Assembly: GCA_030038955.1 (NCBI GenBank) | Contig: JASHQV010000177.1 | Location: 1-12,957, forward strand | Reading direction: 5' to 3' | Length of the DNA: 12,957 bases | Source: Solirubrobacteraceae bacterium | GTDB lineage: Bacteria; Actinomycetota; Thermoleophilia; Solirubrobacterales; Solirubrobacteraceae | In this document: in pieces, positions 1 through 6,326 of the stretch | How positions within the stretch are numbered: position 1 is the stretch's first letter | Layout of the letters: every line of letters starts with the position of its first letter | Program-made: the position numbers and the translations under genes | Notes under the pieces: generated by a model | What the model was told of the DNA's origin: nothing | Databases searched by the model: none | What the model saw: only the letters and a program-made list of their open reading frames with translations

Positions 1-35
1 GCTCTCAGACGACGCTTCGGTTCGAGGATCGCGCC

Positions 36-80
36 CGCGGGTCGAAATTCGTTGGACTGTCAATCGATTTTCGACCCGCG
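36..80. repeat. Long inverted repeat downstream of minus-strand TetR gene
   Basis: Two 16-bp arms (36-51, CGCGGGTCGAAATTCG, and 65-80) are reverse complements with one mismatch and enclose a 13-nt loop. The repeat lies about 55 bp past the stop of the minus-strand regulator at 136. It could be a bidirectional terminator stem, although there is no T-tract outside the stem, or an operator for a gene left of the window. The arms are seen directly; the role is inference. I see no convincing gene in 1-135. Confidence 0.5.
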
Positions 81-135
81 ATTACATCGGCAAAAGGTAC
101 TTCAGGACGGGACGCTTCCCCGCGGCGTCTCGTCC

Positions 136-684
136 TCACGCAGCGGTCAGCTCGAACACCTGGGCGCGCGACTCAAGCTCGGGTACGAGCGACTCCAGGG
201 GCTGCTCACCGTGATCGGTGACAGCGGCGGCGATCGTCTGAAAGCAGGCGCCGATCAGCAGCTCCAGCTGCATCGAGAACAGCTCGGGCTGTTCGCGCCG
301 GCGACCGAGCTCACTGACGAACAGTGCCACCAGCCGTCGGCGGCTAGCCTCGCGCCGGTGCAGCAACTCGTAGTCGCCGTGCAGGATCTCGGCGAAGCAC
401 AGCCGCGCCTGTGCTGGATGGGCGGTCAAGCGGCGCAGCAACGCGACCGCGCCGGCACGCAGCCCGTCGTACCACCCGCGTTCGGAGGCAAGCGCAGCCG
501 CAAAGTCCTCATAGATGGCGGCGGCCACATCCTCGTAGGTCGCATACAAGCAGGCGGATGCAGTCTCGTAGTGCTCACGCAGATCGGCGGGATCGAGGCC
601 AGCCTGGCGGACCAGCTGCTCGTCGGAGAGCGCGTCGATCCCCGCGGCGCCGACGATCGACAGCGCCGCCGCGCGCAGACGCAC
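136..684 (-). CDS. TetR-family-like transcriptional regulator with divergent HTH
   Basis: A 182-residue all-helical protein of TetR type and a probable DNA-binding regulator; its ligand is unknown. The N-terminal segment (about 1-60) has the TetR layout: a helix RLRAAALSIVGAAG, then DEQLVRQAGLDPADLREHYE in the helix-turn-helix position. The recognition helix departs from the usual V-S-x-x-T-F-Y pattern. The ligand-binding half contains ARLCFAEILHGDYELLHRRE (about 93-112), a pattern also present in the neighbour at 898-1617, so the two are probably the same subfamily. The reading frame stays open upstream to 1266, but that part is antisense to the neighbour and does not look like protein. I chose the GTG at 684 because it directly precedes the TetR-like helix; TTG codons at 771 and 780 are alternatives. 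No good Shine-Dalgarno sequence precedes the GTG. The family is fairly sure; the start is not. Confidence 0.7.
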   Translation of the reverse strand: MRLRAAALSIVGAAGIDALSDEQLVRQAGLDPADLREHYETASACLYATYEDVAAAIYEDFAAALASERGWYDGLRAGAVALLRRLTAHPAQARLCFAEILHGDYELLHRREASRRRLVALFVSELGRRREQPELFSMQLELLIGACFQTIAAAVTDHGEQPLESLVPELESRAQVFELTAA

Positions 685-747
685 ACACGTCGGACATAGG
701 GGAGGACAGGACGTTGCGGCTTCTCCGGTGGTCGGCGGCAGCCTACC

Positions 748-778
748 GCAAGCGTTTCTTGAAAACAAGAACGTTTGC
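748..778. promoter_or_regulatory. Inverted repeat, candidate TetR operator (proximal to minus-strand gene)
   Basis: Left arm GCAAGCGTTTCTTG (748-761) and right arm CAAGAACGTTTGC (766-778) form an imperfect dyad around AAAA, with one substitution and one extra base. It lies 64-94 bp upstream of the minus-strand TetR start. On the minus strand a weak promoter-like pair, TTGTTT (768-763) and TAGGCT (745-740) with a 17-bp spacer, overlaps it, which would fit autorepression. The dyad is seen directly; the promoter and the bound protein are inference. Confidence 0.4.
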
Positions 779-840
779 AAGGGGCCGGAGGCCAGGGAGT
801 GCTTGCACACTGCAGCATGCGCAACTATCGAGCGCTGTCG

Positions 841-874
841 GTCTCGGGTCTCGCAAAACTGCGAAACCCGAGTC
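841..874. promoter_or_regulatory. Inverted repeat, candidate TetR operator (proximal to plus-strand gene)
   Basis: The arms 841-855 (GTCTCGGGTCTCGCA) and 860-874 are reverse complements with two mismatches around AAAC. The dyad ends 23 bp before the ATG at 898. Between them are TATACG (878-883, possible -10) and a small ATAC-GT-GTAT dyad (879-888). No good -35 or Shine-Dalgarno sequence is visible, so the transcript would have a very short leader. The position next to a TetR start suggests autoregulation, by inference. The arm sequence is unrelated to the dyad at 748-778. Confidence 0.42.
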
Positions 875-897
875 AGGTATACGTGTATGTTTAGTTC

Positions 898-1617
898 ATG
901 AGCCCCGCGGACAAGCCGCGCCAGCGGCTGGCCCACCAGCTGCCGCCGGGCCGCCATGGCCTCCCGCGCAGCTTCGTCGAGGCCAACCAGCGCCAGCGGA
1001 TCCTCGACGCGGTCGCGGACGTGATCAGCCTGACCGGCTATCAGGCGATGAGCGTGGAGGACGTGGTCGGCACGGCCGGCGTCTCGAGGCGCACGTTCTA
1101 CGACACCTTCAAGTCCAAGGAGGACGCGTTCCTCACCGCCTACGAGGAGATCGGCATGCGCTTGGTGCTGGCGGTCAAGGACGTCTACGACGCCAGCAAC
1201 AGCTTCCCCGATGGCGTGGTCGCGTGCCTGCGCACGTTCTTGGAGTTCGTCGCGTCGCTCCCGCACTACGCCGACATGTGCATCGTCGAGGTGCTGGCCG
1301 CCGGGCCGGCAGCGCTAGCCCGGCGCAACGCAGTGATGAAGGCGATGGCGGACCTGCTGGAGAAGGGGGCCGCGACGATGCAGGACGGGATCACGCCGCC
1401 GAAGCTGACCGCCGAGACGATCGTCGGCGGCATCTACGAGGTGGTGTACGCGCGCGTCCTGCAGGGCAAGACGCGTGAGCTGCCGAGCCTGCTGCCCGAT
1501 CTGGCCTACTCGATGATGCTCCCGTACGTCGGGCACGCGAAGGCAAAGGAGATGGTGGCGCCGCTGCGAATCGGGGGGCCCGGCGACGATCCCGTGGCGC
1601 TCGCCACCGACTTCTGA
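898..1617 (+). CDS. TetR/AcrR-family transcriptional regulator
   Basis: A 239-residue classical TetR repressor, predicted to be a dimeric DNA-binding protein released by a small ligand. After a basic N-terminal arm (1-30), the DNA-binding domain begins at QRQRILDAVADVISLTGYQA. The helix-turn-helix MSVEDVVGTAGVSRRTFYDTF (51-71) is followed by the usual K-S-K-E-D-A-F. The C-terminal ligand domain (about 80-215) contains CIVEVLAAGPAALARRNAVM, like the divergent gene at 136-684. The length is a little above the family norm because of the N-terminal arm. The ATG is preceded by TTTAGTTC with no Shine-Dalgarno sequence, suggesting a short or absent leader. It is divergent from the other TetR gene, with the dyad 841-874 directly upstream. 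The ligand and targets cannot be read from the sequence; neither the G1PDH unit nor the amine cluster is proven to be controlled by it. Confidence 0.92.
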   Translation: MSPADKPRQRLAHQLPPGRHGLPRSFVEANQRQRILDAVADVISLTGYQAMSVEDVVGTAGVSRRTFYDTFKSKEDAFLTAYEEIGMRLVLAVKDVYDASNSFPDGVVACLRTFLEFVASLPHYADMCIVEVLAAGPAALARRNAVMKAMADLLEKGAATMQDGITPPKLTAETIVGGIYEVVYARVLQGKTRELPSLLPDLAYSMMLPYVGHAKAKEMVAPLRIGGPGDDPVALATDF

Positions 1618-1670
1618 TCGGCGGAGGCCCCGAGCGACGTTCTTGGAGGGCGGCGTAAGATCTCTCCAGA

Positions 1671-1685
1671 AGTTGTCTGACATCT
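1671..1685. promoter_or_regulatory. GntR/FadR-like operator dyad upstream of the G1PDH-HAD unit
   Basis: The core TGTC-T-GACA (1674-1682) is a perfect dyad, extended by AG/CT at 1671-1672 and 1684-1685 with one mismatched pair between. FadR/FCD-type GntR regulators typically bind short T-G-T-n-n-n-A-C-A dyads of this shape. It lies 95 bp before the GTG at 1780, just downstream of TAAGAT (1656-1661), a possible -10 without a clear -35. The window encodes one GntR/FCD regulator (11836-12612), which is a candidate binder by inference only. Confidence 0.4.
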
Positions 1686-1779
1686 GCATCTCGAAGAGGC
1701 TCGCCGTGCTATCCACGAGCGACGCCGCCGGCCCGGCCGCCGCTGGGACCCGTGGGCGGCCGTTGGATTCGGTCGAAGT

Positions 1780-3219
1780 GTGGACCGCAGAGACGTGATG
1801 AGCGACACCGAGCGAGGCGCCGTTGATGCCGCCCGCGACCTCAATCGCCTCCGTGACTCGCTGGCCGCGGCGCATGATGCGCCGCGGCTGATGCCCGTCG
1901 GGCTGGGTGGCGTGCTGCTCGGCCGCGGCGTCGTGCATCGCGTCGCGGAGCTCGCGGTGCAGCTGCATCGCGATGGCACGGAGACCGCGGTTCTTGTCGA
2001 CCGCCGTCCGATGGCCGCTCCAGATGGCGAGCTCAAGCACGAGGTGGAGACACTGCTGGCCGAGCATGCACCGGTTCGCAGGGTCGAGCTGGGCGATGAC
2101 GACGGCACGGTCCATGCCGACCACGCGACGCTCGAGCGGGCCGTCAACGCGGTCGCGGGCGCAGGCCTGCTCGTCACGGTCGGCTCGGGCACCCTAACCG
2201 ACATCGGCAAGTACGTCAGCAGCCGGCTCGACGGCCTGCCGCACGTTGTCGTCCAGACCGCAGCCAGCGTCAACGGCTTCGCCGACGATCAGTCCGTGCT
2301 GGTGGTCGATGGTGTCAAACGCACGACCCCGACTCGCTGGCCGGACTGGCTGGTCATCGACACCTGCGTAATCCGACTCGCGCCGGTGGCGATGAACCGG
2401 GCTGGCCTCGGCGACCTGCTGGCGACCTATACGGCTCCTGCCGACTGGCTGCTGGCGCGCGTCGTCGGGCAGGACGACAGCTTCTCGCCTGCAATCGTCG
2501 CGCTTGCGCGCGACCACGTCGATGCCGTCCTCGAGTCGGCTCCGGGGATCTCGAGTGGCGATCCCGATGCGCTCGAAACCCTGGCGGCGGCGCTGACGCT
2601 CAGCGGCATCTCGATGGGCGCCGCCGGTCGAACGGCGCCGGGCTCCGGCATGGAGCACACCTGTAGCCACCTGCTTGAGATGACGGAGCGCGACGGCGCC
2701 ACACTGCACGGCGCGAAGGTCGGCGTGCTGTCGGTGTTCGCGGCCTGTCTCTGGCAGATCGTCCGCGCTGCGATCGCCGACGGCGCGCTTGCGCGACTAC
2801 GCCTTCCCGCGGAGGCGGAGATGTACGAGCGCGTGTCGGCAGCCTTCGCGACGGCCGACCCATCGGGCGCGATGGCAGCCGAATGCTGGCGTGACTACCG
2901 CCTCAAGCTGGAACGCCACCAGGCCGCAGCGTCCGCGGTCGCGGCACTTGCCGAGCGCTGGCCCGCGGTCGACGCCGAGCTGGAGCGGCTGGTCACTTCG
3001 CCGGAGCGGCTGATCGCGGCGTTGCGGCGCGCCGGTGCGCCGGTGCGGCTTCGTCAGCTCGGGATCGAGCCCGAGCGCGGACGGTGGGCGCTCGCCCACT
3101 GTCACCTGATGCGCGAGCGCTTCACGGTTGCCGACCTCGCGTTCTTCTTGGGCTTATGGGATGAGTCAGGCGTCGACGCGGTCGTACAGCTGGCCGAACG
3201 AGCAGGTGGAGGGCTATGA
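1780..3219 (+). CDS. sn-glycerol-1-phosphate dehydrogenase (AraM/EgsA) family protein
   Basis: A cytoplasmic NAD(P)-dependent oxidoreductase of the glycerol/G1P dehydrogenase fold. The family reduces dihydroxyacetone phosphate to sn-glycerol-1-phosphate with a metal ion. The dinucleotide loop is VGSGTLTDIGKY (134-145). Two conserved His motifs, GMEHTCSHLLE (290-300; H293, H297) and TLHGAKVGV (308-316; H310), fit the metal site. The segment normally carrying the third ligand, Asp, reads AASVNGFADD with Asn165 in that place. At 479 residues it is longer than Bacillus AraM (about 394), with an extra helical C-terminal tail. The GTG at 1780 is the longest start; the ATG at 1798 (residue 7), after a weak AGAGA, is an equal alternative. 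It overlaps the HAD phosphatase by ATGA, like the araL-araM pairing of Bacillus. The family is clear; the exact substrate is open because of the Asn. Confidence 0.85.
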   Translation: MDRRDVMSDTERGAVDAARDLNRLRDSLAAAHDAPRLMPVGLGGVLLGRGVVHRVAELAVQLHRDGTETAVLVDRRPMAAPDGELKHEVETLLAEHAPVRRVELGDDDGTVHADHATLERAVNAVAGAGLLVTVGSGTLTDIGKYVSSRLDGLPHVVVQTAASVNGFADDQSVLVVDGVKRTTPTRWPDWLVIDTCVIRLAPVAMNRAGLGDLLATYTAPADWLLARVVGQDDSFSPAIVALARDHVDAVLESAPGISSGDPDALETLAAALTLSGISMGAAGRTAPGSGMEHTCSHLLEMTERDGATLHGAKVGVLSVFAACLWQIVRAAIADGALARLRLPAEAEMYERVSAAFATADPSGAMAAECWRDYRLKLERHQAAASAVAALAERWPAVDAELERLVTSPERLIAALRRAGAPVRLRQLGIEPERGRWALAHCHLMRERFTVADLAFFLGLWDESGVDAVVQLAERAGGGL

Positions 3220-4019
3220 CCCAGCCGCCGCGATTCGCCGCCTACATCTTCGACCTGGACGGGACCGTCTATCTCGACGAGCAACCGATTCCCGGAGCCC
3301 CGGAGACGATCGCGCGGCTGCGGGACGCGGGCAGCCAGGTGGCGTTCGTGACCAACAACCCGCTCAAGGCGCCATCAGATTACGCGGCCCGGCTGACGCG
3401 AATAGGCGTACCGGCCGATCCGGACGAGGTCACGACCTCGGTCGATGCGCTGGTCAGCTATCTGCAGCGGCATCACCCGGGTCGCGCCGTCCTCGCGATC
3501 GCCGAGGGCGAGGTCCAGCGCCGGCTGGCTGCGTCCGGCTCGCCAGTCGTCGCAGATCCGGAGCAGGCCGGGGTCGTAGTCGTCTCGTTCGATCGCACGT
3601 TCTCATACGAGAAGCTGCTGGCCGGCTTTCGCGCCGTTCGTGATCACGGGGCGCCGATCGTCGCGACCAACCCCGATCCGTACTGCCCGACCCAGAACGG
3701 CGGACTCCCCGACTGCGCCGCGATGCTCGCGGCGCTCGAGGCATGCACGGGCGCGCGCGCCGAGGCGATGGTCGGCAAACCGAGCCGTCACATGCTCGTG
3801 CCGGTGCTCGAGCGGCTCGGCGTAGACGCTCACGACGTAGCGGTGATCGGCGATCGTCCGCTCACGGACGTGGCCCTAGCGCAGGCGGTCGGCGCCACCG
3901 GCATCCTCGTGCTGTCCGGAGCGACCTCGGCGACCGATGCGGAGACGGCCGAGATCAGGCCGGACTACGTGCTCGGCTCGATCCGTGAGCTCCTCCCTGA
4001 CCAGCGATCACGTCCGTGA
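3216..4019 (+). CDS. HAD-superfamily IIA phosphatase (NagD/AraL type)
   Basis: A 267-residue cytoplasmic phosphatase of the NagD/AraL branch, which hydrolyses sugar or polyol phosphates through an aspartyl-phosphate. All four HAD motifs are present: FDLDGTVYLD (D13 nucleophile, D15 acid/base), FVTNNP (T46), the Lys of VGKPS (K188) and IGDRPLTDV (D213, D218). The large cap between motifs II and III is of C2 type. The start is fixed by the ATGA overlap with the preceding gene and by a GGAGGG run (3208-3213) encoded inside that gene's Gly-rich end. Translational coupling to a G1P-dehydrogenase homologue suggests it dephosphorylates that enzyme's product, giving glycerol or a related polyol. B. 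subtilis has a similar neighbour pair, AraL and AraM. It ends 59 bp from the convergent GS-1 gene. Confidence 0.9.
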   Translation: MTQPPRFAAYIFDLDGTVYLDEQPIPGAPETIARLRDAGSQVAFVTNNPLKAPSDYAARLTRIGVPADPDEVTTSVDALVSYLQRHHPGRAVLAIAEGEVQRRLAASGSPVVADPEQAGVVVVSFDRTFSYEKLLAGFRAVRDHGAPIVATNPDPYCPTQNGGLPDCAAMLAALEACTGARAEAMVGKPSRHMLVPVLERLGVDAHDVAVIGDRPLTDVALAQAVGATGILVLSGATSATDAETAEIRPDYVLGSIRELLPDQRSRP

Positions 4020-4078
4020 AGGTCGAGCGGCGCGGTGAGGATCGGCCGTCGCTCGCTGGTGCAAGCACCCCAGCTCGA

Positions 4079-5488
4079 TCATCCGCGCTCGAACATGCGG
4101 CGGCGTTCGTAGTCGGTAACCACCTGGTCGAACAGTCGCTGCTCGGTGCGCCCGTAGTTGAGGTAGTGGCGCCACACGTCCTCTCCGAACGCCGCGCGCG
4201 CAAACTCGCTCGCCTCCCATAGATCGAGTGCCTCGTGCAGTGTCGCTGGGAAGGGCTCAGCGCCGACCGCACCGTACGCGTTACCCACGAGCTCAGGTCC
4301 CGGATCGGCCTGGCTGACGACTCCATCGAGCCCAGCCGCCAGCAGCGCCGCATAGCCGAGATACGGATTGACATCCGCCCCCGGAATCCGACACTCGGTC
4401 CGTAGCGACTGACCGTGGCCAACGATCCGGAACCCGCAGGTGCGATTGTCGCGACCCCACGAAATCGACGTCGGCGCCCAGCTCTCGGTCGCGTAGCGCT
4501 TGTAGGAGTTGACCGATGGCGCGACGAACAACGCCAGCTCCCGAATCCGAGCGCGCAAGCCGCCGACGAAGTGGCGAAACAGATCGATCTCCTCACCTCC
4601 ATCCACGAACGCACTGGCACCGCCCTCGGAGTCGACGAGGCTCAAATGGATGTGGCACGAGCTGCCAATGTCCGTCTCCGAGGGCTTGGCCATGAACGTC
4701 GCGGCGACATCGTTGAGGAACGCGATCTCCTTGACTCCCTGCTTGTAGATCGTGTGGCGGTCAGCGGATGTCACCGCATCCGCGTACCGCAGGTTGACCT
4801 CGTGCTGACCGTGCCAGGCTTCGCCCTTCGAGAACTCGACTGGGATGCCAGCCGCCCGCATACCACGGCGAATCTGACCGATCACGTGCTCGTCCATCGT
4901 GGTGGCAAGAACGTGGTAGTCGAGGATGTACGGGATCGTCGGAGTGAGGTTGCGGTAATCCTGCTCGTGCGCCTGCGCGTAGGTCTCCTTGTACAGGTAG
5001 AACTCGAGCTCAGACGCGAACAGAGGCGTGTAGCCCAGGGCGCGTGCGCGCTGGTACTGGGCGATCAGCACCTGGCGCGGTGAGACCGAGACCGGCGAGG
5101 AGTCGTGGTCGAAGACGTCGCACAGCACCAGCGCTGTGCGATCGAGCCACGGGATGCGCCGCAGGGTCGCGAGGTCCGGCGCGATCGCGAAGTCGCCGTA
5201 GCCTTGCTCCCAGTTCGCAAGCTCGTAGCCGGGCACCGGGTCCATCTCCATGTCGACGGCGAGCAGGTAGACGCATCCCTCGATGCCGCGCTCGGCCACC
5301 TGCTCGAGGAAGAACGAGGCATCGATCCGCTTGCCGATCAGCCGGCCCTGCATGTCTGTGAAGGCGGTTACGACCGTGTCGATTGAGCCGGCCTCGGCCT
5401 CCGCTGCCAGCTCGTCCAGCGAGAGCATGCCGGTGGTCGCTCCCGGACCGCCGGGCCAGCTCGCAGGCTTGTGGCCCTGCTCGCTCAC
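4079..5488 (-). CDS. Glutamine-synthetase-like gamma-glutamyl-amine ligase (GS-1, PuuA type)
   Basis: A 469-residue GS-superfamily ligase, predicted to join glutamate to an amine by ATP-dependent gamma-glutamylation. The N-terminal beta-grasp domain has TAFTDMQGRLIGKR (41-54). The catalytic domain has SELEFYL (E160, E162), GEAWHGQHEVNL (E223, E230), GSSCHIHLS (H279, H281), NSYKRY (327-332), DNRT (347-350) and RTECRIPGADVNPYL (E365, R367). The position of the catalytic Glu in GlnA's P-G-[YF]-E-A-P reads ESWAP, as in amine ligases rather than ammonia-assimilating GS. It has the most complete catalytic set of the three ligases here. The start is GTG at 5488, with ATG 5428 (residue 21) as the alternative. 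It is transcribed separately, divergent from the SDR, with a 59-bp gap and no clear promoter of its own. Candidate substrates are polyamines, ethanolamine or another primary amine; the sequence does not decide. Confidence 0.9.
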   Translation of the reverse strand: MSEQGHKPASWPGGPGATTGMLSLDELAAEAEAGSIDTVVTAFTDMQGRLIGKRIDASFFLEQVAERGIEGCVYLLAVDMEMDPVPGYELANWEQGYGDFAIAPDLATLRRIPWLDRTALVLCDVFDHDSSPVSVSPRQVLIAQYQRARALGYTPLFASELEFYLYKETYAQAHEQDYRNLTPTIPYILDYHVLATTMDEHVIGQIRRGMRAAGIPVEFSKGEAWHGQHEVNLRYADAVTSADRHTIYKQGVKEIAFLNDVAATFMAKPSETDIGSSCHIHLSLVDSEGGASAFVDGGEEIDLFRHFVGGLRARIRELALFVAPSVNSYKRYATESWAPTSISWGRDNRTCGFRIVGHGQSLRTECRIPGADVNPYLGYAALLAAGLDGVVSQADPGPELVGNAYGAVGAEPFPATLHEALDLWEASEFARAAFGEDVWRHYLNYGRTEQRLFDQVVTDYERRRMFERG

Positions 5489-5509
5489 GCCCGGCCCGAC
5501 CCGGCCGCG

Positions 5510-5539
5510 GTGACGAGGCGGCTCGTGCGCCGGTACGAT
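5510..5539 (+). promoter_or_regulatory. Candidate promoter for the SDR gene (near-leaderless)
   Basis: GTGACG (5510-5515, -35-like) and TACGAT (5534-5539, -10-like) are separated by 18 bp, and the -10 lies 8 bp before the ATG at 5548. Transcription would begin at or within a few bases of the start codon, consistent with the lack of a Shine-Dalgarno sequence. The match is modest. Confidence 0.33.
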
Positions 5540-5547
5540 CCACGCTG

Positions 5548-6321
5548 ATGCCAGGACGGCTCGCGAACAAGGTCGCCTTGATCACTGGCGCCGGATCGGG
5601 ACTCGGGCGGGAGATGGCGCTCGCCTTCGCCCGGGAGGGAGCGATGCTCGCGATCAACGACGTCGATGCCGCGGCCGGCGAGGAGACCGTCGCGCAGGCG
5701 GGCACTGAGGCGATATTCGTGCCCGGTGACGTAGGAGACGATCAGGCGGTCGCGGCGATGTTCGCGACCGTCCGAGAGCGCCACGGGCGACTCGACGTGA
5801 GCGTTCACAACGCCGGGATCATGGATCCGGGCGACGAGGATCCGGTCGGCACGCCGCTCGAGGTCTGGGATCGGGTGATCAGGGTGAACCTGACCGGAGT
5901 GTTCCTGTGTTGCCGCCACGCGCTGCCGCTGATGGTCGACACGCCTGGCAACAGCTCGCTGATCAACATCGCCTCGTTCGTCGCGCTGATGGGTGCTGCC
6001 GCACCGCAGATCGCATACACCGCGAGCAAGGGCGGGGTGCTCTCGCTGACGCGCGAGATCGCGGTGCAGTTCGCGCGCCGAGGGGTACGCGCGAACGCCA
6101 TCTGCCCCGGTCCGATCATGACACCGCTGCTCGAGTACCTGGTCACCGACGAGAGCAGGCGTCGCAACCGTCTCGGTCACATCCCGGCAGGGCGCTTCGG
6201 GGAGCCACGCGACATTGCCAACGCCGCGGTATACCTGGCCAGCGACGAGTCGGACTGGGTGACAGGCACCGAGTTTCTCGTCGACGGCGGGATCACCGCC
6301 GCGTACCTGACCGAGCCCTAG
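5548..6321 (+). CDS. Short-chain dehydrogenase/reductase (classical SDR)
   Basis: A 257-residue classical SDR: a Rossmann-fold NAD(P)-dependent oxidoreductase acting on an alcohol or carbonyl substrate. It shows TGAGSGLG (13-20, cofactor loop), Asp38 at the end of beta-2 (favours NAD over NADP), HNAG (87-90), N114, and the catalytic Ser143, Tyr157 and Lys161 in YTASK. ICPGPIMTPL (185-194) and VTGTEFLVDGGI (238-249) are typical SDR C-terminal segments. The ATG at 5548 gives the normal family length; an upstream extension is open but not SDR-like. It lies between two GS-like ligases, divergent from GS-1 and convergent with GS-2 with only 5 bp between stop codons. Context suggests oxidation of a hydroxyl or aldehyde on the amine or its gamma-glutamyl derivative, for example an amino alcohol. 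That substrate is inference. Confidence 0.93.
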   Translation: MPGRLANKVALITGAGSGLGREMALAFAREGAMLAINDVDAAAGEETVAQAGTEAIFVPGDVGDDQAVAAMFATVRERHGRLDVSVHNAGIMDPGDEDPVGTPLEVWDRVIRVNLTGVFLCCRHALPLMVDTPGNSSLINIASFVALMGAAAPQIAYTASKGGVLSLTREIAVQFARRGVRANAICPGPIMTPLLEYLVTDESRRRNRLGHIPAGRFGEPRDIANAAVYLASDESDWVTGTEFLVDGGITAAYLTEP

Positions 6322-6326
6322 CCGCA

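Noticed and set aside
17..30. GGTTCGAGGATC, resembling a tRNA T-loop
   Set aside because: No matching T-stem, anticodon arm or acceptor stem around it. The neighbouring bases belong to the inverted repeat at 36-80.
685..1266. N-terminal extension of the minus-strand TetR frame up to an ATG at 1266
   Set aside because: This part is antisense to the well-supported TetR gene at 898-1617, crosses the intergenic dyads and shows no family-like sequence.
411..1478. Long plus-strand frame (355 codons)
   Set aside because: Arg/Ala/Pro-rich translation typical of an off-frame reading in high-G+C DNA; it overlaps both TetR genes in another frame.
4058..4069. Short dyad GGTGC-AA-GCACC between the convergent HAD and GS-1 genes, possible terminator
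   Set aside because: The loop is too small unless the stem shrinks to 4 bp, and there is no T-tract on either side. The 59-bp gap otherwise shows nothing definite.
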